This document shows, in pieces, positions 22,101 to 35,500 of a stretch of 64,000 nt of DNA. Made by a program: the position numbers and the translations under genes. The DNA comes from Chrysoperla carnea. Taxonomy: Eukaryota; Arthropoda; Insecta; Neuroptera; Chrysopidae. Location of the stretch: assembly GCF_905475395.1 (NCBI RefSeq), contig NC_058338.1:37392935-37456934 (forward strand), in the 5' to 3' direction. The stretch's first letter is position 1, and every line of letters starts with the position of its first letter. Under the pieces are notes generated by a model. It was not told the DNA's origin. It saw only the letters and a list, made by a program, of their open reading frames with translations, and did not search any database.

Positions 22101-25100
22101 AAGATAGTGGTCTAATTCTATATTGCCGTACTTGACAACATTTAGGCTGTACAAGTGGTGTTACATAAACTTGTAACGTACCAGCTTGTCCTTCAATTGT
22201 TCGAATTTGAATTTCTAAACGATTTGTGTTCGCTTGACAGCGATATGTTACTAGTAAATAATTTCCATCCTAAAATATTAAAAATATTCGGTATAAAGAA
22301 TGCCATATTATGCGCAAAAACGGTTTATTCCAAACCACTTTAATTGTGTCGTACTTTTGGACTGCAAATACTATTACTTATAACGGCTGAATTTTTTTCT
22401 ACATCCAATAAATCTAAGGGAACGTCACATTGTAACAATATGTTATCAATGGCTGTTTGTACTTCCAAGGTTAATAAATAAGATGCGTCTTCTTTTCGTA
22501 AAATCATCTGTAACATATGAAATTCTGTGATATCTGTAAATTTTACAAGAGAATTTACAAACATGCAAGTTTTTTTATGAATCGCGGCTATTTAGTGTTT
22601 CGCATATTAAAGGGTGTTCCGATAAGAACACCGGTTATGAATTGTTCGCCATTAGCAGTGTCATAATTCCATATAAAAAAAGAATTAGCCGTTCGTTAGC
22701 AGTGATAAATACTAAACATACGTTAAGTATTCTACAGTAAAGTTTTAGAGAAAATATCAATATTCCAAAGATGTCATGTTATTGTTTTGAGTAATTTACA
22801 ATACGTATATTTGCTGTAATTCACAATTTTATTAGGAGCTAGAGATTGATTACAATAAATGATGGGTTACATCAACACTTAAGAAAAAAAATTGCAAAAA
22901 GATATTTACAGAATCTTTGATCGCCAATACTGGTATAGCAGATAATCCTTCAGATATTGCTTGCGTAGACATCTGATATCGTTCTCTTTCTTTATTTAAT
23001 TGCTGTTCTAATTCTTCTATTTCAAGTCTGAAAATGTATTAATTATAGCTATTATAATTAAATTTATTCCTTACAAGGAAATTTAATTAGAATAAATAAA
23101 TATTAATAATGATAGTGTCGTCAACCTCCTTACTTCACATACAAATTATTTTTCTGTAAAACATTATTATTCAAATATTTTACAAATATCAATTCAAAAA
23201 AAAAATCTTTTCGTTTGGAATTTAAATGAAAAACAGCTCGTTAGCAGCAGAGCTTCATGACTAAGGTTATATTTCCCCTTCATAATTTTGTCGCATAGAA
23301 AAGTGGAAACAAGAGTTGGGATATGTTGATACGCCCAAAAGGCATATCCTTGACACTAACATTTATCTTACATACCAGCTTTCAACTCATTTGTTTGGAG
23401 GGTTTTGTGAATAAAAAGAGAGAAGGGAAGTTGGAAAATAGATACTCTTTTGGTTCATATCCAGAGTGCTAATTCGGAATGCCGAAGTTTTCATCGAGGA
23501 CTGACATTTAGGCAGCTGAAATTTGGAAAAATTTCAGCTGCCGCGTTTTCTTTTTTAAGGCCAAAATAAACATTAGAAAAATGGTTACAATGATCTAGGA
23601 AGGATATATATCATAATATTAAGTTCATTATAGATTATGGACAAATATTAGTCCAAAAATAATTTACCTTAATTTGGTAATTTTATTTTGTGTTTCTTGC
23701 GAATAAACGTATCCCTGAGTTGTACTATCACCAGCATTTTTATCAACTAATTCAGTAGTTAAGCCAAATATACGTCCTATATACGTACAAACAACTATTT
23801 CATTGTAACCTTCATGACCAATCATTCCACCTTGTATTGCAGTCACATTTTCATTACATGCCTGAATCAATACAAACATTATTACTTATAGTATAGGTAC
23901 GTTTTATTTTTTAATTTCTTAATTTTAAACGAGTTTTTTCATAGAATTAAGAAGTAATTGCTCGATTGATTCACACACACGCACATCAAGCTTTCTTCAT
24001 TATACTAAAGAAACGCACGTACGCATTGTTATACATACATTACATATTGAAGCATTTCGATTCTTATATGATTATCATTAAAAATTTGTTAAAAGCAAGA
24101 GTTATTTTCAGTCTATGGTTGGTAAATTTGTCTCAATATTCCAGAGCATCAGTTCTTCAGGACCAGGTTCTCTCCACAGCAAATTATATATTATTCATTT
24201 TTGTCAGTAAATCTCTGTTACTTTTCGCAGCGCAGCTTCCTCTGAATACTTCTTTGATTTTTCTTACGATTTAATCGTCACGCTGTTCTGCTACTATCAA
24301 TCCTGGCCACAAGTTTCGAGCTATGACACAAATATCGCGATTTTGTCTCACCTTCCTGTTTTATCAATATTACTTCCTCGATAATATTATTTAATGAATG
24401 CTATTGATAAATATTTTTAATCACTCACTTAGTGAGAGCACTCACTTAGTGCTCTTACCCTGGTGGAAATAATATTTGAAAAAAGAATAAGTCTTAATAA
24501 GTCTTAGGAAACTCTGAAAAAGTCTTAAAAACTTTAAAAAAGTATTAAAAACTCTGAATAGCTCTGAATTAGACTAGTCCGAAAACGTTGAGAAATTCAA
24601 AGTTATTAAGACTTTTTCAGAATTTCTTATTCTTTCTTCAAATATTTTTTCCACCAGGGTAGTCTATCCGTTAAGATTTTTGTTCGCATTTTTTGTAATT
24701 GAAAACCAATGTAGACACACTACCGCTACTCATTCACGGTTGACCCCGTTGGAAATTCATCGCTGCCGGATCTGAGCTGTTCGAGTAAGCCCCTGTATGG
24801 TTTGTTATTATTCTGGTGGTTTGTTAACTACATACTACAGTCGTGGCCAGCCTCTCTCATTACACATAAGTATATATGCGTTTATCGGGCAAATATCTTC
24901 TTGAAATGCAAAAAACGGTCTGGTTATTATGTAACAACACGTAAAGGACTCTTATTATACAAGGAAAATTCGCAAGAATTGAATACCCGGTATTAAATAT
25001 CAAAATTAATATATTTGAGGTTTGATACTTACATAGGTGTAAATTAACGATGCATCGATTTCAAAGTCATCGATATTTAATGAATACACTTCAATAGTAC

Positions 25101-28100
25101 CATCTTGTCGTGCTAGTAATAATTCTGATATGCCATCTCCTATTATGTCAAAACTTTCAATACATGCTATTGGACTAGCAGGTTCTTTACTTGTTAATAT
25201 CCATTTATTATTTATTTGTGTTCTAAAATATTCAAATTTGTTTACAAAATCATTTTAAGAAATCCCATTATTAGATGTAAAGAGGAACGTAATTGTGGAG
25301 ACAGTTGTGGAAAGTGTATAAAGGTGGGCATTCTGGAAATATTATCTGCCTTTTAGGGGCTTCTATACGCAAAATTGTAGAGATTATTATAGAAAACTAG
25401 CTTGCCTCCCAGCATGCTGAACACTTAGGCCTCGCCATTAGGTCAGCCATTTTAGGAACTCATGGAGTTCCAAATGATTTAACGAGTAATGGCTTCTTGT
25501 GGAGTTACCTGTTCTTCATGTATCATAGTGGGTGTTACATAATATCATCTGGTTAACGATGTAACCTACCTGCCAATTTGTAATACTCCGATGTGTCCAT
25601 TTAATGTACCATATAGAACATTATTTTTTGATGAATTATTATAAATATGCAAAACTGTTGGCGAACTATCTATTTCGATGCTATGAATCACTCTAGAATG
25701 TTCTAAAACTCTCAGCATACGACCTTCACATGCCAACACAGATGTTAATCGATTTGACTGAAATTTAAGTAACATGTATTAGATAGGATTTAAACTAGTC
25801 CAACTGAAAATACCAGAATAATAAATATATCTCAATTATTTATTTTTAATATTTCTATCAACCTTCATTCAATCTTATTTAGAAATAATAGCCAAGCCGC
25901 GAATAAAGATACTCAACAAGAATCGAATCCTGTTCCCTAGCTTTGGTAGATACAGCCTTACGATTAAGTCAAGAATGGGAGAAAATAATATAATTTTTAA
26001 TTTGAGTTTGGTTTAGTAAAATTTAACTTTAGATTGAGTAGATTAGAATTGAATGCGTCAAGTTATTGTCAATTGATCCAAAAGAAGATAACAATAAGAA
26101 TTTGTAATAGATAAATATAGTGTTTCTGAACTGAATTGAAGTAGAAAGTGGAATAATACACGAGAAAAAAGAATTCTTATGGATAGTGAAGAAGACATGC
26201 TCGTACCTTAGATACTGTCGTAGAGTGACAATATCAAAAATAAAAAAGTCGAATGAACCTTCCAAAGAATGCTTTTTGCCGTAAGGTTTGACTAAAGACA
26301 GTTACTTCATGAGGTATCTTGACTATGAGCTTATCTTGATAATCGAATAAGGATTGGAACTAATGGTGTATTTGTACAATCATAGCAGAAGGTATACGAT
26401 AGAAAGCTAAAATGTAGAATTCGTTCAACTTTCGATAAGCACAGGGTATACGCTAATTTGCTAGGTCAAACAACAGGGTATACGTCATATACTCCACTTC
26501 CCCATAGACCATTGATTTGAACATATTCTATGTGGAGAATGAATTTTAGTATAGCTTTTCATTTGGTAATGTAAAAGGGAACCCAGGTATGGAGTCTCAG
26601 AGGATAGATGGATAATGATGATCTCAATTATATAGCACTGTAGAGCGCCAAAAAAATTAAAAAAAAAAATTATTTAAATTAAATTTGCAAATAAAATATA
26701 CTTAATGTGTTTACTTTATCAGGCGAAACTGCAACAATATCCAAAATTTTATCACCACATAAATAAGAACCTATGTCTTTACAATCACGATAGTGATTAT
26801 AAACATGATTTCCACAAACGAAAAGATCACTACCGATAACATACCTAAAATATTCATGAAATTAGTGTTAATTATAATAGCTGTTAATATTACTTTGATT
26901 ATCATTCTAAAAGCTGTTTTACAAAGTGGCTATTCATAAACTACATAGTCCAATTTAGCTATTAGTCCCATTTCCCAAAAAACAACAGAAGATTTTCCAA
27001 TCCATTGCCTTTTTAATGGGGTTTTTTTTTTTCATAAAATCACTCAAAAAATAAAAAAATATTTTTCTTTTTTGCCTTGATGTAGAGCACCAGGAGAAAG
27101 TAGGAAAAGATAGTCTAATTACAGTGTAATAAGACTATCTTTTTAAACAGTATGTATATATTATACACATATCTAAAAAAACTCGATTTCGATAGTGTGT
27201 GTAGGAATATTAATATAGTTACTTAATAATTAATAGATTAATATACTTAATTAGTTTTAACATATTTATGGTTAATTATAGTTAAGTAGCTACATTCAAA
27301 TTCCTGACCAAATTAGCAAATCGACTGTTTTTTTGAATGTTACTTAAAATTTAAAATTACACTAATATACTTACATGCATGTGATATTTTCCGTTAAATT
27401 TGTATTAAAGCTAAGAAACAATTTCCCCTTTTTATTATAACCACGAATCTCATTGCCGCAAGCAACAAAAATTTTATCAGGTGGAGTACCAATAGCACCT
27501 GCTAATTTCATTACGGTAATACTTGGACCTGGTAATGTTTTAAAATGAATTTGAACAGTTCCTTTTTTAAGAGAAAATAATTGTAAAACTCCATCTTGAT
27601 CAGCAACAGCAACCTTAATAAAATCGAAAATATAAATAGTTATTTTTCAACTGAGAAATTTTGGGAAGTATACTATTCTAATGGTTTACGATAATTGTTT
27701 AATAAGCTAGCTAAAAGTTTGTGATCATGTTTCCAGTTTTTTAGGGCAATGAAAATGTTTTGCATTTGAATGCTTTCAGAGAAGAAGAATTCGCATTGGC
27801 CGGAAAATAGTTTCGGTTCAATTTGTTTTCATATTAGCGTTCGGCAAATGTTTCAGAATAAAAAAACACAGTTTGAAGGTTTGAAGAATATGTTTGAAGT
27901 ATTTCTCTTGATAAACTTTTGACCCTTATCCAGTGAATAAAAAATATAACACGGATGAATATGATCTATTTACTTGATTTATGATGATGACTTGATCTAT
28001 ATACTAGTTTTGTAGTAATATCAATTCAAAATAAACAAACCTTTTGTTGTTGTATAATACCCGTATTTAAGGGTAAGACTTTCATACACTGTGTTGATGT

Positions 28101-28145
28101 TAGTCCCACTAACATGTACTCCTTACGGTGCAATTCTAATTGCAT
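19195..28145 (-). CDS. BBS7: Bardet-Biedl syndrome 7 protein (BBSome subunit)
   Basis: Thirteen exons: 28041-28145, 27375-27613, 26715-26844, 25570-25757, 25033-25222, 23668-23861, 22910-23027, 22355-22507, 22067-22269, 21843-22007, 20643-20752, 20040-20270, 19195-19361. They total 2193 nt (730 residues; vertebrate BBS7 is about 715). It is a structural BBSome subunit that moves membrane cargo in cilia; in insects ciliated cells are mainly sensory neurons and sperm. The N-terminal beta-propeller (about 1-335) includes [35 protein letters not shown] and [13 protein letters not shown] coiled coil follows (about 350-375, [18 protein letters not shown]). Then come the GAE and platform regions ([35 protein letters not shown]) and a helical tail. 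The intron after residue 598 begins GC, not GT (20637-20642). Several introns hold MITEs. The identification is firm. Confidence 0.96.
20861..21240. mobile_element. MITE, GGTTATATGGTCACT ends
   Basis: A perfect 15-bp inverted pair GGTTATATGGTCACT lies at 20861-20875 and 21226-21240 around about 350 bp without coding capacity. A related AAAGTGACCAAATT occurs just inside the left end. It lies in a BBS7 intron. Confidence 0.6.
23511..23542. other. Perfect 14-bp hairpin with GGAA loop
   Basis: GGCAGCTGAAATTT is followed by GGAA and its exact complement. The plus-strand RNA would be a 14-bp stem closed by a GNRA-type tetraloop; on the minus (BBS7 sense) strand the loop is TTCC. It lies in the BBS7 intron between 23028 and 23667. 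Function is unknown. Confidence 0.75.
24456..24661. mobile_element. MITE with TACCCTGGTGGAAA ends
   Basis: About 40-bp inverted ends (24456-24495 and 24623-24661) start TACCCTGGTGGAAA and continue AATATTTGAA. The interior consists of AGTCTTA/ACTCTGAA-like short iterations. The 206-bp length, AT-rich interior and flanking TA fit a miniature element with a TA target. It sits in a BBS7 intron next to a small palindrome at 24435-24454. Confidence 0.7.
25885..25980 (-). repeat. tRNA-derived SINE fragment
   Basis: On the minus strand TTGACTTAATCGTAAGGCTG (A-box-like) is followed about 30 nt later by CAGGATTCGATTCTTG (B box). The layout is that of a tRNA head, but the stems are imperfect. It lies in a BBS7 intron (25758-26714). 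Confidence 0.45.
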
Positions 28146-29583
28146 TTTAACAGTTTTTCAGTGCTTTAAAATGATTAAATTTGTTTTTGTGGTATCATAT
28201 TTAAACTATGAAATTTAAATCGATTTAGTTGCTATTGGTTACTATATAGTCAACAATTTATAATATGCTGGCTTCGTGTATCAACCAACCAACGGATTGT
28301 GTTTTAACTATAAACGTGGACAAGTGACTCTTTTTGTACAGCTTACGAACCTATATAGGGTGGTGTAAAAACAATTGATTCGATACCGTTTTTTTAAAAG
28401 AGGGTACCTATACTTAAAAAAAAGCTGTTTATTTTAAAGGGAAAAATTAGAAAGAAGTTTAGAAAGAATTTATAGCATTATTGATTAATTTTTGATGAAA
28501 ATAATTCCAATGTGTGTTCCTGTACACACGGGGGTTAAGGGTCACTACTTACAACTCCCCCCCCCCCCCATTGAAAATCTCATAAATTTGAACTAACAAT
28601 ATAGTCATGTAAATTGCAGCCATTTATGGAACGTATTTTTAATGACAAGTTAGATGTTCAAGCTGTTTGACTGTTATTGATTTTTGATCCCGAAATTGTT
28701 GATGATATTCGTCTCTTTTTATGTAAAAAAAAACACGCATTGGAATTATTGCAAACGAAAATGCGAGGAAATGCTGGAAAAGAGTTCAGAAAAATTTTCA
28801 ATTTTCAATTATCTTATTTTGCATGTCTCTTTCCCGATAAAAAGAAAAATTTTGATGAAGACTCTTTCGCTCAACTTTTTGAATCAAATTTTGAAAACGC
28901 ATTGCCGGACATGACGTCGAAAATTCACACGAAGCATTCGATATCTGCAATGAAGGTGTGTTTCCAAATCTACCGCGAACGAACGCTCCTTTCCAACCTT
29001 GGGTTGTCTCAAAACACACCTTAGATTGATAATGTCTGAAGATAGGCTAAACGGTTTAGTCTTGCTCAATATACATCACGATGTAGAAGTTGATGCGCAG
29101 ACCGTCACCAAATTAGAAACGAATAATATTCATTATTTATAAGAATGATGATGAAGTCGAAATACGTATTTATATAATATAAAATTGATCTTGAAAATTG
29201 GGGAAAAATCGAAATTTAATTCTTTTTTCTCTTCTTTCTAAGCAACAATATAGTTTGGCATTCGATTTGATTCTTAGTGATCTCATTAACTTTTTAATAA
29301 TCTTATTAAATTAATGAAAAACTTTAATGCAAATAAAATCTTTAATTATAAAAAATAAAATTACATATTCCTATACGTATTTAAAATAACATAAATAGCA
29401 CAAGCACAGTGTGATCGAAATGGTATTTTTGGACCTTTTGAAGGCTTTTACAAAACAAAATAAAAATTCAGTCAATTAATCAAGCAGAATCATTTTCCCA
29501 CTCAAATTAAAATTATCAGTAAATTTTCTGATATTTCCAGTTCGATCGATAGATACCCTGATATCCATTCATCATTTTAATCT
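28146..29583. other. Intergenic region, BBS7 to MOV10-like gene
   Basis: It holds the BBS7 promoter side and the 3' UTR of the helicase gene. A homopolymeric C tract (about 28557-28570) is followed by the decayed hAT transposase remnant at 28677-29142. No intact gene was found. Confidence 0.5.
28677..29142 (+). pseudogene. Decayed hAT-type transposase C-terminus
   Basis: The frame at 29032-29142 encodes MSEDRLNGLVLLNIHHDVEV and ends at a stop after 36 residues. The pattern M-x-x-x-R-L-x-x-L-x-L-L-x-I-x-x-D is the familiar end of the hAT dimerisation domain. Upstream, in another frame, EAFDICNEGVFPNLPR and KHTL segments, and an open stretch 28677-29021 with KHALELLQTKMR, look like the preceding region of the same protein broken by frameshifts and stops. 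The catalytic domain was not found. It is a dead fragment; the superfamily call rests mainly on the last 20 residues. Confidence 0.5.
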
Positions 29584-32506
29584 TCAATTGACTAGTAAAC
29601 CTGAGAAAGACTCTTGCACTTCTTCTAAGGACTCTTCACAACCTTTTTTTTTTTTAAATTTTTTTTTATTAATTAATGATTTATTATTTTCGCAATAGTC
29701 AATTAAATCTGACCAATTTTCATCATACTGTAAAACATTTGGATTTCCAACCACAATTAGTAATGACTTAGCTCTTGTCAATGAAACATTAAATCGCTAA
29801 AAAATAAAAAGAAAAAACAATTTTTAAATAAGTTACAAGCCAAAATTAAATTCTTTGAGACAAGTAAATAATTCAAAACGGTCATACTTTTAACGAAATT
29901 ATGACTAAATGTCAATTTTATTCGAATTTCGTTATATTATAGTAATTGATAGTAATAAATTAACACTGATTTTCTTTAAAAGATTATTTCATAAAAGGAT
30001 TTTTAAGCACTTTGATAATTGTATTCCCTTTATCACTATATGGTCTGAACGCTATCATTGTGTTACATCCTGTATAATTTCGCTTTTTCAAAATAAACTC
30101 TTTCTTCACTTGCTGCTAGTAAATTCGCCAATATAATTATGTTTACTAGCTAACAAGCAAACAGTTATTTAAACTTTTCTTTCTACTTAGAATTTAGTTT
30201 ACTAGTGGAGGGAAAAATAGCCATCTAGTAATAATTATAACATGTAAGAATGGAATTGAGTTTATTCTATCAAAAATAATGTCAAATGATTACAATTATT
30301 AGCACAATGCATGCATTAGTAGTTATATATAAATTATCATTTATCAATATCATTGCCCAATAGACCTTTTTCACATTTTTTGTCCTTCTTTTTAAATGAA
30401 AGTAAATGTCTTGATAAATAGGTTAATTTTTCCCCCGATTTTTTTGGAGCCATATGACCGAAAAAACAGACAATGAAAATCATTAAAATTCAAATTGGCG
30501 AAAACGATCCGGAAACACGTGAAGTTACACGAATGTCGTTGTGGCGTCATTTAAAGTTGATAATAATGATATATTAATACGACTGTTGACACTGTTTTAT
30601 TGTCATTGCTTGTCGGATTGACATCACAGATCACGTGTGCGGTGGAGTAAAAAAAAAAAAAATCGTTTTAAATTATTTCAAATATTGTGACTTTTTACAA
30701 TTTTTTTCATAGTGTATTTATTGTTAAAAGTGCGTCATTTTCGAGTTACAGGCTCTATACCTATATTTTCATGAAAAATTAACAAAAAGCATTTATGTTT
30801 TTCATGAAAAAGGTCTATTACGGCCATTAAGCGATAGCTCAGTATATTGAAATTATTGTGTTTACGAAAAAATTTTTCTACAAAAGTAACATTTTTTATT
30901 TTCGAATTGATCGAATTTCGATTATTTGACAAGACTAGTTTAGTTATCTTACCTTAGGGTTTGTTAAGAAACCTAAAATACTTCTTTTATTTTGTACATT
31001 GACATCCTCTCGTGATCGAACAGTTGACATAATAATTACTTCCTTCTCTTCACCTTGAAATTGTTCAACAGAACCAATTACAATATTATGGTAGCCTTTT
31101 TTTCGACACCAGTCTTGTAATTTTTTAATTTGTTTTTTGTATGGTGCCAATATACCAATGTCATTTTGCGTAATCACCCTATCCATTTCTGGATTCAATT
31201 TATTACCAACTATTTTTTTTAAATAGGTCATAATTATATCTATTTCTGATGAATTGAAATAACTGAAAAAATGAACCCTTGCAATTAAAAAACACATATA
31301 GGTAACAAAAAAATAAACGGATAAAATCATTCCAAAATTAATTTCTAATAATACAAATGTGTGTATCAAGCAATACTTTAATAGTATTGCAATGAACTTT
31401 ACCAGAAAAGCGGGTTTGTTCAGAGGCACAAATAAATCATGTTTAACTAATTTTTGTATTTTATTCCATTAATAATTAATTTTTTTTAATTGAATGGCTA
31501 ATAAATGAATTCGTACTAGTAGGAATAATGTGAAGTTTTTTCTCAATATGCCTACTATAAGATATTGAATTACTAGGAATTTTCATCTAATTTCATTCTC
31601 AATAGCAATTGCTTCCTAATTTTCTTCTTACTATTTCTACGTGTAGGAATTATGGAAATAACCCTGAAAAATGTTATTTCGAGAAAACTTAACTCGAGTT
31701 GGGAGTGTAAATAGTTAGTTCGAGTCATAAGTGACTCGAACACTCGAGTGGCGTAATAATCTTACTCGAGTGATTCGAGACACAAAATCCTACTCGATCG
31801 CACCACTATAAGAAACGTGTCTAAAAAATGATTAATCAAATCGCTTTTTTTATTGGTTGGTTATTGAATACTAGAAGTAGGTGTTAAAGCTATATTACGT
31901 ATTATTAAGCATTTCATGTAACATAATTTTTTTTTGTTTTTTATAAATAATTATTTTTATAGTTCACAATAATTAAATCATTTTATTAGTTTATTCATGA
32001 AAAAATAAGAAAAAGTAATTAAAAAAAAATTATTCATTAAGAATTCGACATAGAATGTGATAGGCCGTATATCCTGAGATATACGTTTGATGTTTTTCGT
32101 ACTTTAGCCAATAAGTATACAAAATTTTGCACACAAAAAATTGTGTACCACTTTATAAGGCTTTGTTGTTCGGTGGTAAAAAAATAACCGATATAACTTT
32201 ACAAAAATTTAAAACCTTGAAAACTTCTTTCATATATTATTAATACTAGGAAGAAAGTTACTTTATTCACATTTTTCATTCTAAAGACATGGTCAACTGA
32301 ACCCCGTTAAAAGTACGATTAATGCACATAGTATATTGAATTTTGTCAGATTTTTGAATGACATGGTTGAAAAGTATAAGAAATAACAAAAATTTCACAA
32401 ATTTGAGGGGTTTATTTCTTGCTTACACGTAAGAAGAAAAGTGGCTGATTTAATATTGATTCAACGATACCAATTTCATACCAACTAACTATAAAAAGGT
32501 TTAAAG

Positions 32507-32549
<43 letters not shown>

Positions 32550-35500
32550 TTTTAAACAAATTTTATGAGTATTTAGCACTTTGCTACCTTTTCTACTATA
32601 TTATTCACTGAATCCTTAAAATGTAGTTATTTTGGATTTATTTCCTTGAATATTACGTTTTAGATTTACTATATTGAATAATAAATTTACCTTGGTGAAT
32701 TTGACTCTCTTTCTTCGTTTCCATAACAGGCATGAAATAAAAGAGGAAAATCTTTGTTCGGTAATTCTTTCCAACCAACTGCTAAACAAGAATTTTCTTT
32801 ACTAGCATATGGTATTAATTCATTTTCATAAAATTTTATATTAGACAAATATAATAAAGCTGGATGTGATCGAAAATTATTTACTAATTTTGTTAACACC
32901 CGATTATCATATTTATGTGTGATTGAATCTCGTTCATATAATTCGATTTTAGTCATAAACCTTTCAAGAATTGATATTCCTAAAAAAATGTTAATTACGT
33001 AAAAAATAGCATTTAACATAAAAATAAAATTATAAATTAATTTACCAAAACCATAAGTTTTAGCGATTGGCGAAAATATGACTGGTCCCAATTGCATTGG
33101 ATCACCTGCTAAAATAATATGACCATGAATTTTTCGAGGTTTTTGTCTTGAAGTTAATAATCCAGCTATTGGAACCAAAGCTTCAGTTTCTGTTGCATGT
33201 CCACACTCGTCAATAAATACATGGGTAAAATGTTTTAATGGGAATGAAGCAGAAACCAATCTAAAATTAAATAAATAATAAAGTAATTTTTTATACAAAT
33301 TTTTGCATTAAATACTTACCTAGCTGCTGTTAATAAAGTTACAATAATAATACGAAATTCAGATAAGACTTTTTTGCTAGGATACACAAATTCTTGAAAT
33401 TTTTCATTATAATTAGCATACTGTTTTATATTTGGCGATAAACTATTCCAATCTTGCGATGAAGCAAGTAAGCGTATAATTTCTTTTTTCGAATCAATAT
33501 GTTCGATGAGTCGTTCAGTTATAACATTGGCAGCTGAATTACTAGGAGCACAAACTAGTACATGACTATCAGGTTTTAGTTTCCAAATCTAAAAATGAAT
33601 GATCTCATAATTTATCATAAAACTTTATATATTTATACAAATAAAAACCTGTTTAATGGCTTCAACCAAGGTCATTGTTTTTCCTGTTCCAGGAGGACCA
33701 AACAATAAAAAGGGAGCTGGATATGATGTACCTCTTACAATGTTATTTACAGCTTCCGCTTGTTCTTTATTACTTGCAATTTGGGGGTTAAAATATTCTA
33801 ATCTGAAAATAATGCATTTCAGAATAAAGAAATCAACCCTTTTAAAAATCGATTAAAATTTTTCAATAATTAATTTCTTACTTTGGTAATGGGTCTGTAT
33901 GGCCCAACATTTCAACCTTAGGAAACAAGAATTGTTTCACATCATGACTTTGTATTAACTCAACAGCCCTATGTTCTTTTCGTGCTGAACCACGGCTAAT
34001 TAAAAATTGCACAGTAAATTTGGTGGTCTCTGGCGGGTATTGTTTATCAAAACTAAAATAAAAATATATTCTTAGTATGTATATTTTCTTTTTGGTATCA
34101 AGTTTGATTATTCTTATAATCTATGTGTAGTTTCTACATATTTGTAATAGTATAATTATCACATACCTTTTTTCAAAACCTACATAAATTGAATTTAAGC
34201 GCACTTCATGGATAACCCCTACAAATTGTAAAAACTCTTTCAAATTAAGTTCTGGTCTTGCAAGTATTTTATCTCCACGCAAAACCGATGGTCGCTGTTC
34301 TGATAAATTTTCTACCTATAAATGTTTTTATTTTTAATTGTTTGAAAAGTATAAATTTTTTTTGTTTCCATTACAATCGATTGATTTATATATTAATTAG
34401 TTATACGATTGCTATCAATGGAGATAACCCTTCAGGAAAACATTATTCAAGGGAAAGCTTTAAATAACAAATGTGAATGGTTTAGAAGAGGGTTGTTATT
34501 GATGTTCTGTATTTTAGATTGACCGTTTGAGTCGTCCAATAGTAAACGCGTGTGGGTAACTGTTAAGAGGTAAAAATATACTTCAAATTAGAATTTTTTT
34601 CCCTGTTAAATTTTTTTTTTTTCATTTTTTCGAAAATTGGCAAAAACTTCCTCCTGCTATTACCATTATCAGAAATTGAATGCAAATATGCTTCAATAGA
34701 ATTACAAATTCTTCAGTAAAAAAGTCTAATTGATTTCATATTCAAATGATTTGGAAATCGATAATTCAATTTCCGATTCATTTTAATAAGAAATTAATCT
34801 GCCTTTACTAGGGTAAAATTTTCTATTCAATTTCTGTTAAATCTATTTGATTTTGAAAAAATAAAAGTTCTAATAAAAGTTTATTGGGAATAATTTTCTT
34901 ATTTAATGTGTACCCTATTTCTTATCAGCTATGAACGTTTAAACGTTTCTGAACATTTAAATGTAGGATTCCTATGTTGCGGCGTCTTGACGCCTTCTAT
35001 GCTGCGGCTGACGCGCACTCTGTCATTACATATTTTTGATGTGTATGATATGTTGTGTATGCAAAAAGTTGCCTAACAGAACACAAGATGATGAAATAAT
35101 CACCAAATTTTTTAGGTGTCGACTCTAGACATAATTGGTAGAGAATGCAAGTTTAGTCAGTCCGATTCCACCTTAATGTGTATTGATTATAATTGTTTTG
35201 ACGTATTACTGGAATGCTAATATACTAAAACATAATCATCTTACCATTAACTCGTATAAAGGCCTATCTGGTACTTTACGAAATACCTGACCAGTTCTGT
35301 TGTACATAGATATTTCTTTTGTTTCTTGGTATTCTTCAATATGTAACAATAAATCTAGTATGTGTTCATATTTACTTTGTGTTAAACAATCTTCTGGATT
35401 TGATAAACCGGGTGGTGGTTTAAGTAGTCTTCTAAATAAATTAAAAAAAAAAAAAAATTTTAAATATGTGTACTCACTGATATGATTTTATTATAATGAA

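Noticed and set aside
33656-33856. Plus-strand frame over the helicase P-loop exon
   Set aside because: It is the shadow of the MOV10-like Walker A exon on the opposite strand.
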